Below are positions 24,957-33,263 of a DNA stretch of 38,775 nucleotides, piece after piece. Location of the stretch: contig CAYUXI010000017.1 in the NCBI GenBank assembly GCA_964448855.1, positions 1 through 38,775 on the forward strand. The letters are read 5' to 3'. The position numbers were made by a program, and so were the translations under genes. The first letter of the stretch is position 1. Each line of letters starts with the position of its first letter. The stretch comes from QAMX01 sp964448855. Its GTDB lineage: Bacteria > Bacillota > Clostridia > Oscillospirales > QAMX01. The notes under the pieces were generated by a model, which saw only the letters and a list, made by a program, of their open reading frames with translations, searched no databases and was not told the DNA's origin.

Positions 24957-25709
24957 TCAGATGTCCGAGGTCAGAGTGGCTTTCCGATACGCGGAAGGCG
25001 TCATGCCAGTGTGCTGCCGGAACAACCGGCAAAAATGATACACATTCGAAAAGCCGCAGCGCTCCGATATGGCCGAAATGTTCGTACCGCCTTCCGATAA
25101 AAGCTGTTTGGCCTTCTGTAGACGTGCATCGATGAGAAACTGCTTGGGTGACATTCCAAAATGTCGGGTGAACAGCTTCCGAAAGTATACCTCGCTGATA
25201 TGGCATTCGGCGGCCAGCCTTGCATTGGTCAGAGAAGGGTCACAGGCATCCTGACTGATGAGCTGTACGGCGCCCCGCAACGCGGATGGAATGCTGTCGG
25301 AGCAGATGCGATGGAGCATACCGTAGAAGATGCTGAACCGTTGCGTGCGGTTGCCGTCAAAAGGAATGAGCTTTTTGAGCCGTTCACAGTCGGCAAGCAA
25401 CGGCCGGCTCTCCTGAATCGGGAGAACCGTCACGGTGTCGCAGAGCTGCTCCAGACAATCGAAATTGATCACAGGAAAGCGACCGGTCTGATCTCTCCGA
25501 ATGCCATAGGTGCCGCCCTTTGGCAACAGGACGACACAGCCCGGATCGGAAACGTACTCGGTTCCATTCTGAATATACGTGATCTGCCCTTCGGAACAGA
25601 GCGAAAGCCCATAGGACGACCTGCGCTCCATTCGGTCATATCGGCCCTTTTCCGAATACACAGTCACAACGCCGTATATCTCGGTCACCGTTGCGTGCTG
25701 AAGCTCCAT
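24957..25709 (-). CDS. AraC family transcriptional regulator (divergent from the SDR operon)
   Basis: 250 residues from the ATG at 25709, which has AGGTGGTG six bases upstream; the further-upstream ATG at 25739 overlaps the -10 region and cannot be used if the promoter call is right. N-terminal sensing domain is cupin-like (GQITYIQNGTEY, GCVVLLPKGG). The C-terminal domain holds the two helix-turn-helix units: LAAECHISEVYFRKLFTRHFG and ISERCGFSNVYHFCRLFRQHTG, ending TPSAYRK. It is transcribed away from the four-gene operon, and 20-bp-spaced direct repeats lie between them, so activation of that operon is likely. The effector may be a sugar or a hydroaromatic. Confidence 0.92.
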   Translation of the reverse strand: MELQHATVTEIYGVVTVYSEKGRYDRMERRSSYGLSLCSEGQITYIQNGTEYVSDPGCVVLLPKGGTYGIRRDQTGRFPVINFDCLEQLCDTVTVLPIQESRPLLADCERLKKLIPFDGNRTQRFSIFYGMLHRICSDSIPSALRGAVQLISQDACDPSLTNARLAAECHISEVYFRKLFTRHFGMSPKQFLIDARLQKAKQLLSEGGTNISAISERCGFSNVYHFCRLFRQHTGMTPSAYRKATLTSDI

Positions 25710-25729
25710 GGATATCACCACCTGCTTCC

Positions 25730-25758
25730 ATGATATCATAAAGGGTATCGAATGTCAA
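25730..25758 (-). promoter_or_regulatory. Sigma-A promoter of the AraC gene
   Basis: On the - strand TTGACA (25753-25758), 17-bp spacer, TATCAT (25730-25735). The start lies near 25723, giving a leader of about 14 nt and excluding the ATG at 25739 as the start. Confidence 0.8.
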
Positions 25759-25773
25759 CGATTTCCGGAAAAT

Positions 25774-25800
25774 CGTATCAAAAACATCAAGTCCGTATCA
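25774..25800 (+). promoter_or_regulatory. Candidate AraC operator: CGTATCA direct repeats 20 bp apart
   Basis: CGTATCA occurs at 25774-25780 and again at 25794-25800, two helical turns apart, ending 9 bp before the -35 of the SDR operon. That is the usual place and spacing for an AraC-family activator. A related GTATC at 25745-25749 could be a third half-site. Confidence 0.6.
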
Positions 25801-25809
25801 GAACGCACA

Positions 25810-25838
25810 TTGACAGCCAACGCCTTCCGTGATACAAT
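25810..25838 (+). promoter_or_regulatory. Promoter of the SDR/dehydroquinase-like operon
   Basis: TTGACA (25810-25815), 17 bp, TACAAT (25833-25838). An AGGAGG site precedes the SDR ATG. Confidence 0.8.
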
Positions 25839-25867
25839 CACGGCAAAAAAGCTGAGGAGGTCATGGG

Positions 25868-26638
25868 ATGAATTTCAACAACCAGGTGGCAATATCAACG
25901 GGTGCAGCCTCCGGAATGGGACTTCTGTTTGCCGAAAACTTTGCAGCGCTCGGCGGCAACGTTTTCATGTGCGACGTCAACGAGCGGGTGCTGTTCGAAA
26001 AGGTTGCTGCGATCAACGCAAAAGGCGGCGGGAGAGCGATCGGCGTGCTCTGCGATGTCCGCGATTATGAACAGGTCTGTGCGGCCAGAGATCAGGCGGT
26101 TGCGACGTTTGGCCGAATTGATGTCATGGCGAATTTTGCAGGCGGCACAGCGGTTCGAATGTGTCAGGTCGATTCAAGCCGGTATCCCGAATTTCCCGAT
26201 GTGCCCATTGACGTGTACGATTGGGGCATTGACGTCAATCTGAAGGGCCCCTTTTACTTTGCCCACGCCGTGCTGAAGCAGATGAGGGCGCAGCGGAGTG
26301 GCCTGATTCTCAACATCGGGTCGATCACGGGTGCAGAGGGCGACGGCTACGGCATGGATTACCCAACCGCCAAGGCCGGACTGATGTACGGACTTACAAA
26401 ATCCATCGCGCAGTTTGGCGCCCGCTACGGCATCCGGTGCGTCTGCGTCTCGCCGGGGCCGGTGCTGACCAGGGCGGCGATGGCCAATATGAAAACAATG
26501 CTCGGAAGAGCGGCAGAGCCGCAGGAGATCATCGACCTTTGCCTGTTCATTGCATCGGAAAAGGGACAATTTATCAACGGTGAAAATATCATGATCGACG
26601 GCGGAAGAAACGCGATGGGGCGAAAGGATGAAATATGA
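25868..26638 (+). CDS. Short-chain dehydrogenase/reductase
   Basis: 256 residues, standard classical SDR length. Cofactor motif TGAASGMG (Gly12, Gly16, Gly18), Asp after beta-2 (MCDVNER, favouring NAD), the NFAG motif, and the catalytic set Ser152, Tyr165 and Lys169 (YPTAK). The C-terminus ends with INGENIMIDGGRNA, the usual SDR close. The substrate hydroxyl is unknown; next to a dehydroquinase-like gene, a polyol or hydroaromatic alcohol is a reasonable guess. The stop overlaps the next ATG (ATGA). Confidence 0.92.
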   Translation: MNFNNQVAISTGAASGMGLLFAENFAALGGNVFMCDVNERVLFEKVAAINAKGGGRAIGVLCDVRDYEQVCAARDQAVATFGRIDVMANFAGGTAVRMCQVDSSRYPEFPDVPIDVYDWGIDVNLKGPFYFAHAVLKQMRAQRSGLILNIGSITGAEGDGYGMDYPTAKAGLMYGLTKSIAQFGARYGIRCVCVSPGPVLTRAAMANMKTMLGRAAEPQEIIDLCLFIASEKGQFINGENIMIDGGRNAMGRKDEI

Positions 26639-27399
26639 CCATGCCGACTGCCTGGAACGGCGAAAAGCCCCTCCTCACCTGTATGGTGCAGGCAGATCAC
26701 CCCGATCGCATCAAGCAGCTGATTGATGCATCTCTGCCGGAGGGCGCGGAAGCGTTCGGTATGCAATTTTGCCGGATGAAGCGCGAATACCGAAACGAAG
26801 CAACCTATCGGGAGCTGTTTGCTTATGCGGACGGAAAGCCTGTTTATGTGACCAATTACCGCCATCACGGCTCCAACGCCGGTCAAAGCGACAGCGAGCT
26901 GGCCGCAGAGCTGCTGAAGCTGGCCGAATGCGGCGCGGCGCTCTGCGACGTAATGGGCGATCTGTTCGATGCCTGCGAGGGCGAGCTGACCATGCGGGAG
27001 GAAGCGGTTCAAAAACAGCGGGCGCTGATCGATGCGCTGCACAAAAGAGGCGCCGCGGTGCTGATGTCCTCTCATGTGCTGCGCTTTACGCCGGCCGAAC
27101 GCGTGCTGGACATGGCGCGGGAGCATCAGAGACGCGGAGCCGATGTCTGCAAAATTGTCACAAACGCGGATACCATGGCGCAGCAGCTCGAAAATCTGCG
27201 CATCATTCATCTGCTCAGAGAAAATCTGGAGATTCCCTTCCTGTTCCTGTGCGGCGGAGAATGCCATCTGCTGCGCAGAATCGGTGCCAGCCTGGGCAAC
27301 TGCATGACGCTCTGTGTCCACGAATACGACGAGCTTGCGACGCCGTCTCAGCCGCTTCTGAAGGACGCGAAGCTCTTGCGCGACACGCTGGGGTTCTAA
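26635..27399 (+). CDS. Type I 3-dehydroquinate dehydratase-like protein
   Basis: 254 residues, typical for the AroD barrel. The Schiff-base Lys is Lys173 (ADVCKIVTNA) and the catalytic His is His147 (SSHVLRFTP), 26 residues earlier, close to the E. coli spacing of 27. The late Arg (LLRRIGASLG) and Gln (ATPSQP) of the substrate loop are kept. In contrast, the E-x-R-x-D segment of true enzymes (E. coli LEWRVD) appears as MQFCRM (Gln44, Cys46), and the Glu of the R-x-x-x-E-GG motif is not present. So the chemistry may be kept while the substrate pocket is altered. Context (SDR, MBL, MDR, AraC) is catabolic rather than shikimate biosynthesis. The start overlaps the SDR stop. Confidence 0.75.
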   Translation: MTMPTAWNGEKPLLTCMVQADHPDRIKQLIDASLPEGAEAFGMQFCRMKREYRNEATYRELFAYADGKPVYVTNYRHHGSNAGQSDSELAAELLKLAECGAALCDVMGDLFDACEGELTMREEAVQKQRALIDALHKRGAAVLMSSHVLRFTPAERVLDMAREHQRRGADVCKIVTNADTMAQQLENLRIIHLLRENLEIPFLFLCGGECHLLRRIGASLGNCMTLCVHEYDELATPSQPLLKDAKLLRDTLGF

Positions 27400-27401
27400 C
27401 C

Positions 27402-28010
27402 ATGGACGATCTGTTTTGCAGAGAATTCGGCGGCATCTTTCGCCTGAGAGTTCCGTTTGAGAACCTCTACACGTCCGTATTTTTGATCGAAACGAAAAAA
27501 ACGCTCGTGCTGGTGGACACGGGCACCCGAAAAGAGGACGTCGATTGCCACATTCTGCCCGCACTCCGGGCGAGCGGGTATGCGCTTTCCGATGTCCGGC
27601 AGCTTGTGTTAACCCATCACCACACAGACCATGCAGGCGGTGTCGGGCGCATGGTCGAGCTTTTCCCCCAGCTGGAGCTTGTCAGCGATGTGCGCCCCCT
27701 GGCGGATGGGCTCTCCACCTATGCCCTTGCGGGACATACGGCGGACTGCATCGGCGTTTTCGATGCGCACACGCATACCCTGATCACAGGGGACGGATTG
27801 CAGGGCGCCGGAATCGGACGATACCGCTGCTCCCTTGAACATCCGGACGCATACCTGAAAACCCTCGAAACCATCCGGAACGATCGGCGAATCGAAAACC
27901 TTCTGTTTTCCCACGCCTATGAGCCCTGGTGCGTGGACCGGATGGTCGGTTTTTCCGAGGTGCGAGACTGCCTGAACCAATGTACCAAATATGTGAGGAG
28001 AGAACCATGA
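27402..28010 (+). CDS. Metallo-beta-lactamase-fold hydrolase of the AraC-controlled operon
   Basis: 202 residues from the ATG at 27402, 2 bp after the dehydroquinase-like stop. The zinc motif THHHTDHAGG supplies His72, His74, Asp76 and His77; ALAGHTADC and LITGDGL carry the next His and bridging Asp, and LLFSHAYEP a final His. This complete ligand set fits the glyoxalase II/lactonase branch of the fold. In this operon it could open a lactone or hydrolyse a thioester or ester; that is inference. The end overlaps the next gene by an ATGA. Confidence 0.88.
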   Translation: MDDLFCREFGGIFRLRVPFENLYTSVFLIETKKTLVLVDTGTRKEDVDCHILPALRASGYALSDVRQLVLTHHHTDHAGGVGRMVELFPQLELVSDVRPLADGLSTYALAGHTADCIGVFDAHTHTLITGDGLQGAGIGRYRCSLEHPDAYLKTLETIRNDRRIENLLFSHAYEPWCVDRMVGFSEVRDCLNQCTKYVRREP

Positions 28011-28993
28011 AAGCAATCCTGATCTGTGCAGATCAGTCCCTGCGCTGGGACGATGTGCCCGACCCTGTGATTCAAAAGGACGAGGTGCTCGTCAAAATTG
28101 AGGCTGCGGCTCTGAACCGCGCCGACCTGATGCAGAGAGCGGGGGATTATCCACCGCCAGCCGGTTGCCCAGAATGGATGGGACTGGAAATATCGGGCGA
28201 AATCGTCCAAATCGGCAGCGAAGCAGAAGCGCACGCCGACTGGAAGGTCGGTGACAAGGTGTGTGCGCTGCTGGGCGGCGGCGGATACGCCGAGTATGCA
28301 GCGGTGCGGTATGATATGCTGATGCCGATTCCGAAAAACTGTACCATGGTCGAGGCTGCGGCCATCCCGGAGGCGTTCGCGACGGCGTACCTCAATCTGT
28401 TCATGGAGGGCGGCATCCAGCCGGGCAACACGCTTCTCATGCAAGCAGGAACCTCGGGGCTGGCCAGCGTCGTGATTCCGATGGCAAAGGCCTTTGGCGT
28501 TCGTGTGATGACAACGGTGCGGACGGCAGAAAAAGCGGAAAAAATCAAACACCTTCCTGCAGACCGGGTGGTTGTGACGGCAAAGGAAGACCTCGCGGCG
28601 GTTCTGAAGGAGGAGCTGGAGGCGGGACGCGGCGTCGATGTTGCGATTGACTGCCTTGGCGGGGAGATGATGGGTGAGTGTATCCGCTATCTGACGCATG
28701 GCGCACGCTGGATTATGATCGCAGCAATGGCCGGCACCAAAACGGCAATTGATCTGAAAAATATCTACGTGAGAAACGTCCGAATCATTGGCAGCACACT
28801 GCGTTCGCGCCCACCCGCAGTCAAAGCGGAAATTCTGGCGGGCATTGTCCGCGACGTCTACCCGAAGATCGAAGCCGGTCTGGTGAAACCGACCATCTAC
28901 CGGGTGCTGCCCATCACCGAAGCCGAGGCGGCACAGGCCATTCTGCAGCGCGGCGAAAACGTGGGCAAGGTCGTTCTGACGGTTCCGTCCTGA
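28007..28993 (+). CDS. Zinc-independent MDR-type NAD(P)H quinone oxidoreductase (PIG3-like)
   Basis: 328 residues from the ATG at 28007 (GAGGAGAG site). The MDR catalytic half shows ALNRADLMQRAGDYPPP, the PIG3-type fingerprint, and lacks the Cys/His set for catalytic or structural zinc. The nucleotide-binding half carries MQAGTSGLASVV and the DCLGGE segment. The C-terminus ends HGA, IIGSTLRSR and ENVGKVVLTV, as in this branch. It would reduce quinones or enals with NADPH. As last gene of the AraC-controlled operon it probably handles an unsaturated product made upstream. Confidence 0.9.
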   Translation: MKAILICADQSLRWDDVPDPVIQKDEVLVKIEAAALNRADLMQRAGDYPPPAGCPEWMGLEISGEIVQIGSEAEAHADWKVGDKVCALLGGGGYAEYAAVRYDMLMPIPKNCTMVEAAAIPEAFATAYLNLFMEGGIQPGNTLLMQAGTSGLASVVIPMAKAFGVRVMTTVRTAEKAEKIKHLPADRVVVTAKEDLAAVLKEELEAGRGVDVAIDCLGGEMMGECIRYLTHGARWIMIAAMAGTKTAIDLKNIYVRNVRIIGSTLRSRPPAVKAEILAGIVRDVYPKIEAGLVKPTIYRVLPITEAEAAQAILQRGENVGKVVLTVPS

Positions 28994-29148
28994 ATATGCG
29001 ACACGGCTTCGTTGTCCGGAGAATGCTTTCCGGCCAATGCACCGCTCACACGCGGATTTCGGAAAGGAGCGGAGGGTTCAGGGTGGCGCGGAACGCTGCG
29101 CAATGGTACGGTGGTTTCTGATTTGAAAAATCCAACCACAAACCAGCG

Positions 29149-29235
29149 AAGCGCCTGTAATTGAAACGACAGGGCGGCATGAGCACCTGACTTTGGGCAA
29201 AAGAAAAACGCTGCGGACGAAAATCGTCCGCAGCG
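29149..29235. repeat. 87-bp direct repeat, left copy
   Basis: Matches 33264-33350 at 86 of 87 positions (C here, T there at position 38). It contains a small CCTGT/ACAGG hairpin and ends in the 11-bp terminator stem CGCTGCGGACG. The two copies bound the glycyl-radical cassette (29300-33248). The rest of 28994-29299 is non-coding and has one more hairpin (GTGGTT/AACCAC around 29111-29139). Confidence 0.95.
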
Positions 29236-29240
29236 TTTTT
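29204..29240. terminator. Bidirectional terminator at the end of the left repeat
   Basis: A 16-bp stem including AAAAA and TTTTT at its base (29204-29219 and 29225-29240). It can stop both the MDR operon (+) and the activase gene (-). Confidence 0.9.
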
Positions 29241-29299
29241 GGCGCGAGTGGCGTCGATTCAGATGACATATACCACTGAAAAATGCTCTTTTTGAACGA

Positions 29300-30205
29300 T
29301 TATACGATTTCGACATGAATATGCGTATTTGCTTCCAGCTCGGCAGCAAAATGTTCAAGCGATGACTTTTCTAAAAAACAATGATTCTGATATTCGTATC
29401 GCTTGCCCAATTGCTGCGCCTTGGAAACTCCGAGCGGGTGATACGCCTCCAAATGGATGCCAACAACATGGCTCAGCTGATTGGCCAGCAGAGCCAACCC
29501 TTGAAAATGGTCATTTGAAACATTGACACCGGGAATCATCGGACACCGCAAAATGATTTTTGCGCCCATTCGATCGAGCCATCGCCAATTCTCGAGGATT
29601 TTCTGATTGGAAACGCCGGTATATTGAATATGCGCTGCCTCGGCGATCAACTTGATATCATACAGCCAGAGATCGGTATATTCGTGCAGCGGCGTCAAAT
29701 CCTTGCTTGTGAAACCGCTTGTTTCAATCGCTGTGTGCAAATGATTGCTCTTTGCGAGCTTCAGCAAATCAAGCATAAAGGCATACTGAAAAAGCGGCTC
29801 ACCGCCCGAAAACGTGCAACCTCCGCCGGAGTTGTCATAAAATTGCCGATCGCGCATGACGGTCGCGATCACATCCTCGGCGCTTTTCTCCTCCCCACAA
29901 GCTCTTAACGCATTGGAGGGGCAAACGTCCACACACGCCATGCAGCGGCTGCACCCTTCGCGCTCAAAAAGATGCTGACCCTGGACAAATCGGTGACAAC
30001 CGCTTCGGCAGGCTTCCATGCAGCCTCCGCAGCCGATACAGCTGTCCTGCTGATAGAAAATTTCCGTTTCGCAGCTTTTCGATTCGGGATTGTGGCACCA
30101 GATGCAGTTCAGGGGACATCCCTTTAGAAAGACAACGGTTCGAATGCCGGGGCCGTCTGAAGTGGAAAAGCGTTGAATGTTCAGTATGCGTCCGCGATTA
30201 TGCAT
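29300..30205 (-). CDS. Glycyl-radical enzyme activating protein (PflA family, radical SAM)
   Basis: 301 residues. The SAM cluster motif is KGCPLNCIWC (Cys30, Cys34, Cys37). It is followed by two ferredoxin-like 4Fe-4S motifs (CIGCGGCMEAC and CSRCMACVDVCPSNA), which mark the activases of non-PFL glycyl-radical enzymes. GGEP near residue 132 is the SAM-binding motif. It abstracts hydrogen from the partner's glycine to form the radical. The start overlaps the partner's stop by 8 bp, and the base composition is lower in GC than the surrounding operons. Confidence 0.95.
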   Translation of the reverse strand: MHNRGRILNIQRFSTSDGPGIRTVVFLKGCPLNCIWCHNPESKSCETEIFYQQDSCIGCGGCMEACRSGCHRFVQGQHLFEREGCSRCMACVDVCPSNALRACGEEKSAEDVIATVMRDRQFYDNSGGGCTFSGGEPLFQYAFMLDLLKLAKSNHLHTAIETSGFTSKDLTPLHEYTDLWLYDIKLIAEAAHIQYTGVSNQKILENWRWLDRMGAKIILRCPMIPGVNVSNDHFQGLALLANQLSHVVGIHLEAYHPLGVSKAQQLGKRYEYQNHCFLEKSSLEHFAAELEANTHIHVEIV

Positions 30206-32294
30206 GGTGCGCTGTCCTCATGATCACTTCCTCCTGCATTTCGCGTGAAAGCCGTGTGAAATAATCGCTGTATCCGCCTATGCGCACAACCAAATCGCGG
30301 TAACGATCCGGATCCTGCTGCGCCTTGATCAGCGTATCATGATCCACTACATTGATTTGCATTTCAAAACCGCCACGCATACAATAGGTTTTGATCAGGT
30401 TTTTTACGGTATGCAAGGAGTTTGCGCCGAGCGAGGCTTTTGAAAACTTCAAATTCACCGCAATTCCGCCGATAAACTGGAAGTGCTCCCATTTGGTTGA
30501 AGAAAGAATCGAGGCGGTCGGCCCATTCATTTCACGGCCCTGGCAGGGGCCCGAGCCATCTCCCAGCGGAAAGCCGCTTTTTCTTCCGTCCGGTGTGGCA
30601 ATGGTGTCTCTACCGAATCTTTCGTGCATAATCCAACAGAAAATACTCGGAATCAGTCTGGCGTTTTCGAATAAGCCCTGATACTTCTGGCATTCCTCGG
30701 CGATATGCTCTGTCAATAACGAATAGAGTTGATCCACCTCATCGATATCATTGCCGTACTTCGGAATATGATGAAGAATATCGAGTCGCAGGGCTTCCTG
30801 ACCCTCAAAGTTCTTTTCCAAAATGGATTTCAGCTCGCGCAGCGTCAGTCTGGATTCATCGAATACAAGCGTTTTGATGACATAGAGGGAATCGACTAAA
30901 TTCGACATTCCGACAAACGACGGCATAATCCAATGATACACAGCGCCGCCGCGTTCAATATCTGTTCCTCGCTTGAGACAGTCATCAACAAAGCAGGAGA
31001 GCAAAGGATTGATGGAGCCTGCTGCGCGGATGGCGCGGCTCTTGTTCTCATTTTCAAAATTGATTTGGATTCGATGATCCAGTCTTTCAAAATAAGCGCA
31101 AATGAGATCGTCAAACGAGTCGAATGAACAATCCATGATATCCAGCAGAATCTGCGGCATATTGGTATAGGGGCTGGCCACCCAGACATTCGATGCGGCA
31201 ATCGGGGTAATCTCCACGCAGGTGCTATGGATGTAATTGTGCGCCTGCTCCTCCGGAACTCCGTAATGCATCAGCCCTTTTGCAATGACATCATCGTTGA
31301 ATAGGGCGGGATGCGAATATCCGCTCAGAAGCAGCTCACAAGCCTTGTCCAAATGCTTCTCCGGCATCCCTTCATGGTAGCAAAGCCCGACAGACGGATA
31401 AACCAGCCGGATATCCTGAATCACCTGCATACACATATCGGTCAGCTCGTTGGAAACGGTTTCACCTTTCTCGTTTTTTCCACCAACCATATATCCACAT
31501 GAGAGTCCGTTTGGCACTCGCATATTGATTTGGATCCCCAGACAGTCCAGCAGGAGCTGCGCAAATTCCTTTGTGATCGTATGATTTCGGAGATCTCTTT
31601 CGTAGAAAGGGAACAGATATTGATCCGGACGGCCAAGCTGAAACTGCTGCGGGCACATCCTGAACGGATTGAATGACAAACAATGCGTCACAAAGTGAAC
31701 CGACTGTACCGCTTCATAAAAATCTCGCGCAGGCTGCGCGGGAACTCTCTTGCATATTTCGGCAATTCGTTTTAATTCAGCTTGCCTTTCCGGCGTCTTG
31801 CTTGTCTGGCTCATTTTCAGCGCGAATTCGGAGTAGGCCTCGGAATGCCTAATCACCGCCTCCAGGCACGTCTGGCAGCACTGGTAATAGCGCGCTTTTT
31901 CAGCATCACAGCCCTCTGCATATGCGCGAATCCTTTCAATAATTCCATTGAGACCATGCGTTAAAATCAACGGATAATCAATCGCCATATGAGAATCCTG
32001 ACCGCAGCATACCGGATCGCGGTAGGCTTCTGCAACCGCTCGGGTGTGCATCTCCCACTCGGTTCTGATCTCGTCTGATAAAGAAATATCCCGGTTCCCA
32101 ACGATCAATTCATCCTCGGAAATGGCCGGCGTGAGATTGGCAAAAGCATAGGAAAACGCATCCGCATACCGTTCTTCCAGGGATAAGCAAGGATGCAGAT
32201 CATATCGCTTGTAAAAAGAATCATAGAATTCCATATCGGCCTGAAAGCGGTCATCTGCAAAGGCGCGGTCGCGCAATCTTTCGATTCTTTCCAT
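30198..32294 (-). CDS. Glycyl-radical enzyme, PFL-like family, substrate unassigned
   Basis: 698 residues from the ATG at 32294 (AGGAG site eight bases upstream; the open frame upstream is intergenic). The radical Gly674 is in RIGGYSDYF, 24 residues from the end. The thiyl Cys359 is in STCVEITP, with Glu361 as the neighbouring base. CVE fits dehydratase or lyase-type members and not pyruvate formate lyase (CC). The first residue of the motif is Thr where most characterised diol, choline and related enzymes have Gly. Length is on the short side compared with 780-850 for most classes. A dedicated AraC regulator is divergent. Low-GC codon use suggests transfer. The substrate cannot be fixed from motifs alone. 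Confidence 0.92.
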   Translation of the reverse strand: MERIERLRDRAFADDRFQADMEFYDSFYKRYDLHPCLSLEERYADAFSYAFANLTPAISEDELIVGNRDISLSDEIRTEWEMHTRAVAEAYRDPVCCGQDSHMAIDYPLILTHGLNGIIERIRAYAEGCDAEKARYYQCCQTCLEAVIRHSEAYSEFALKMSQTSKTPERQAELKRIAEICKRVPAQPARDFYEAVQSVHFVTHCLSFNPFRMCPQQFQLGRPDQYLFPFYERDLRNHTITKEFAQLLLDCLGIQINMRVPNGLSCGYMVGGKNEKGETVSNELTDMCMQVIQDIRLVYPSVGLCYHEGMPEKHLDKACELLLSGYSHPALFNDDVIAKGLMHYGVPEEQAHNYIHSTCVEITPIAASNVWVASPYTNMPQILLDIMDCSFDSFDDLICAYFERLDHRIQINFENENKSRAIRAAGSINPLLSCFVDDCLKRGTDIERGGAVYHWIMPSFVGMSNLVDSLYVIKTLVFDESRLTLRELKSILEKNFEGQEALRLDILHHIPKYGNDIDEVDQLYSLLTEHIAEECQKYQGLFENARLIPSIFCWIMHERFGRDTIATPDGRKSGFPLGDGSGPCQGREMNGPTASILSSTKWEHFQFIGGIAVNLKFSKASLGANSLHTVKNLIKTYCMRGGFEMQINVVDHDTLIKAQQDPDRYRDLVVRIGGYSDYFTRLSREMQEEVIMRTAHHA

Positions 32295-32318
32295 AAAACA
32301 GACTCCTTTTTTCCTTGC

Positions 32319-32324
32319 ATTATA
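32319..32324 (-). promoter_or_regulatory. -10 element of the glycyl-radical operon
   Basis: TATAAT on the - strand; the position 17 bp upstream has only TATTAT as -35, so an activator is probably required. The divergent AraC gene is the natural candidate; the intergenic space is only ~105 bp. Confidence 0.55.
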
Positions 32325-32399
32325 CCGAACAATGTGAGATAATAATAGTACATTCGGTCGATTGATCTGTATGATCGTTCCACATTGCGAGGTGCAGCT

Positions 32400-33248
32400 A
32401 TGTTTGACGTTCAATTCCACTGCGACGAAACAAGCGATTTCGGGGAAGGAATTTCCGCTCGGGCTTTTCCCTATACCAATTATTCAATCGAACTGCACAA
32501 CCATGATTTTTACGAGGTCAATATCATTTTGAATGGAACGGGAACGCATCGGATTGAAAACGGCAGCTTTCCGATATCGACCGGGGATGTTTTTGTGATT
32601 CCGCCAATGATTGCACATTCATATACGAACACAAATCAGCTGACAGTTTATCACATCCTGCTCAAAAAGAGTTTCCTCAGGCAGAATCAGGCCGAATCCG
32701 AAACAATGGAAGGATTCCTACAGTTTACGGAAATTGAACCGTTTTTGCGAAGTACGGCTTCGAATCCCTTCTTTCTGCATCTGAATCCGCTTCAAATGCT
32801 TCAACTGAAAAACGAACTGGTATGGATCGATGATGACGGCCCTTTTTCGTGGGAAGCCTGTGCCGCGATGAAATATCATGCCATTTGGAAAATACTCTAC
32901 TGGTTTTCAACGCTCTTCAATCAGCAGGTATCGTGCAATGAAACAGCCTCGCTCAGAAATCATGAATACTGCGTTTGGGAAGCTCTGGAATATATCCATC
33001 AACACTACGATGAAAAAATGACCATCGACACCTTATGCGAAAAGGTGTTTCTGTCCCGATCGACCTTTTTGCGTGCATTCAAGGAAATATGCCATACCTC
33101 GCCCATGGAATATCTGAACCGATACCGGTGTGAAAAGGCGATGGATATGTTATCGAATACGGACTGTTCAAAGACAACCATTGCACAAAACTGCGGTTTT
33201 TATGATTTATCCCATATGATTCGGAATCTGAAAAAATACGACAGGTAA
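32400..33248 (+). CDS. AraC family regulator of the glycyl-radical cassette
   Basis: 282 residues from the ATG at 32400 (GCGAGGTG site; a TTG five codons earlier is less likely). N-terminal cupin sensor: HNHDFYEVNIILNGTG and GDVFVIPPMIAHSYT. C-terminal double helix-turn-helix: TLCEKVFLSRSTFLRAFKE and IAQNCGFYDLSHMIRNLKKY. The protein stops right after the last helix (KKYDR), about ten residues short of the usual end, 15 bp before the right direct repeat. It is divergent from the glycyl-radical gene and likely activates it in response to the substrate. Confidence 0.9.
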   Translation: MFDVQFHCDETSDFGEGISARAFPYTNYSIELHNHDFYEVNIILNGTGTHRIENGSFPISTGDVFVIPPMIAHSYTNTNQLTVYHILLKKSFLRQNQAESETMEGFLQFTEIEPFLRSTASNPFFLHLNPLQMLQLKNELVWIDDDGPFSWEACAAMKYHAIWKILYWFSTLFNQQVSCNETASLRNHEYCVWEALEYIHQHYDEKMTIDTLCEKVFLSRSTFLRAFKEICHTSPMEYLNRYRCEKAMDMLSNTDCSKTTIAQNCGFYDLSHMIRNLKKYDR

Positions 33249-33263
33249 GCAGGGACAGAAGAA

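Noticed and set aside
26769..27401. N-terminal extension of the MBL-fold gene
   Set aside because: The extension is a shifted frame of the dehydroquinase-like gene; the family start matches the ATG at 27402.
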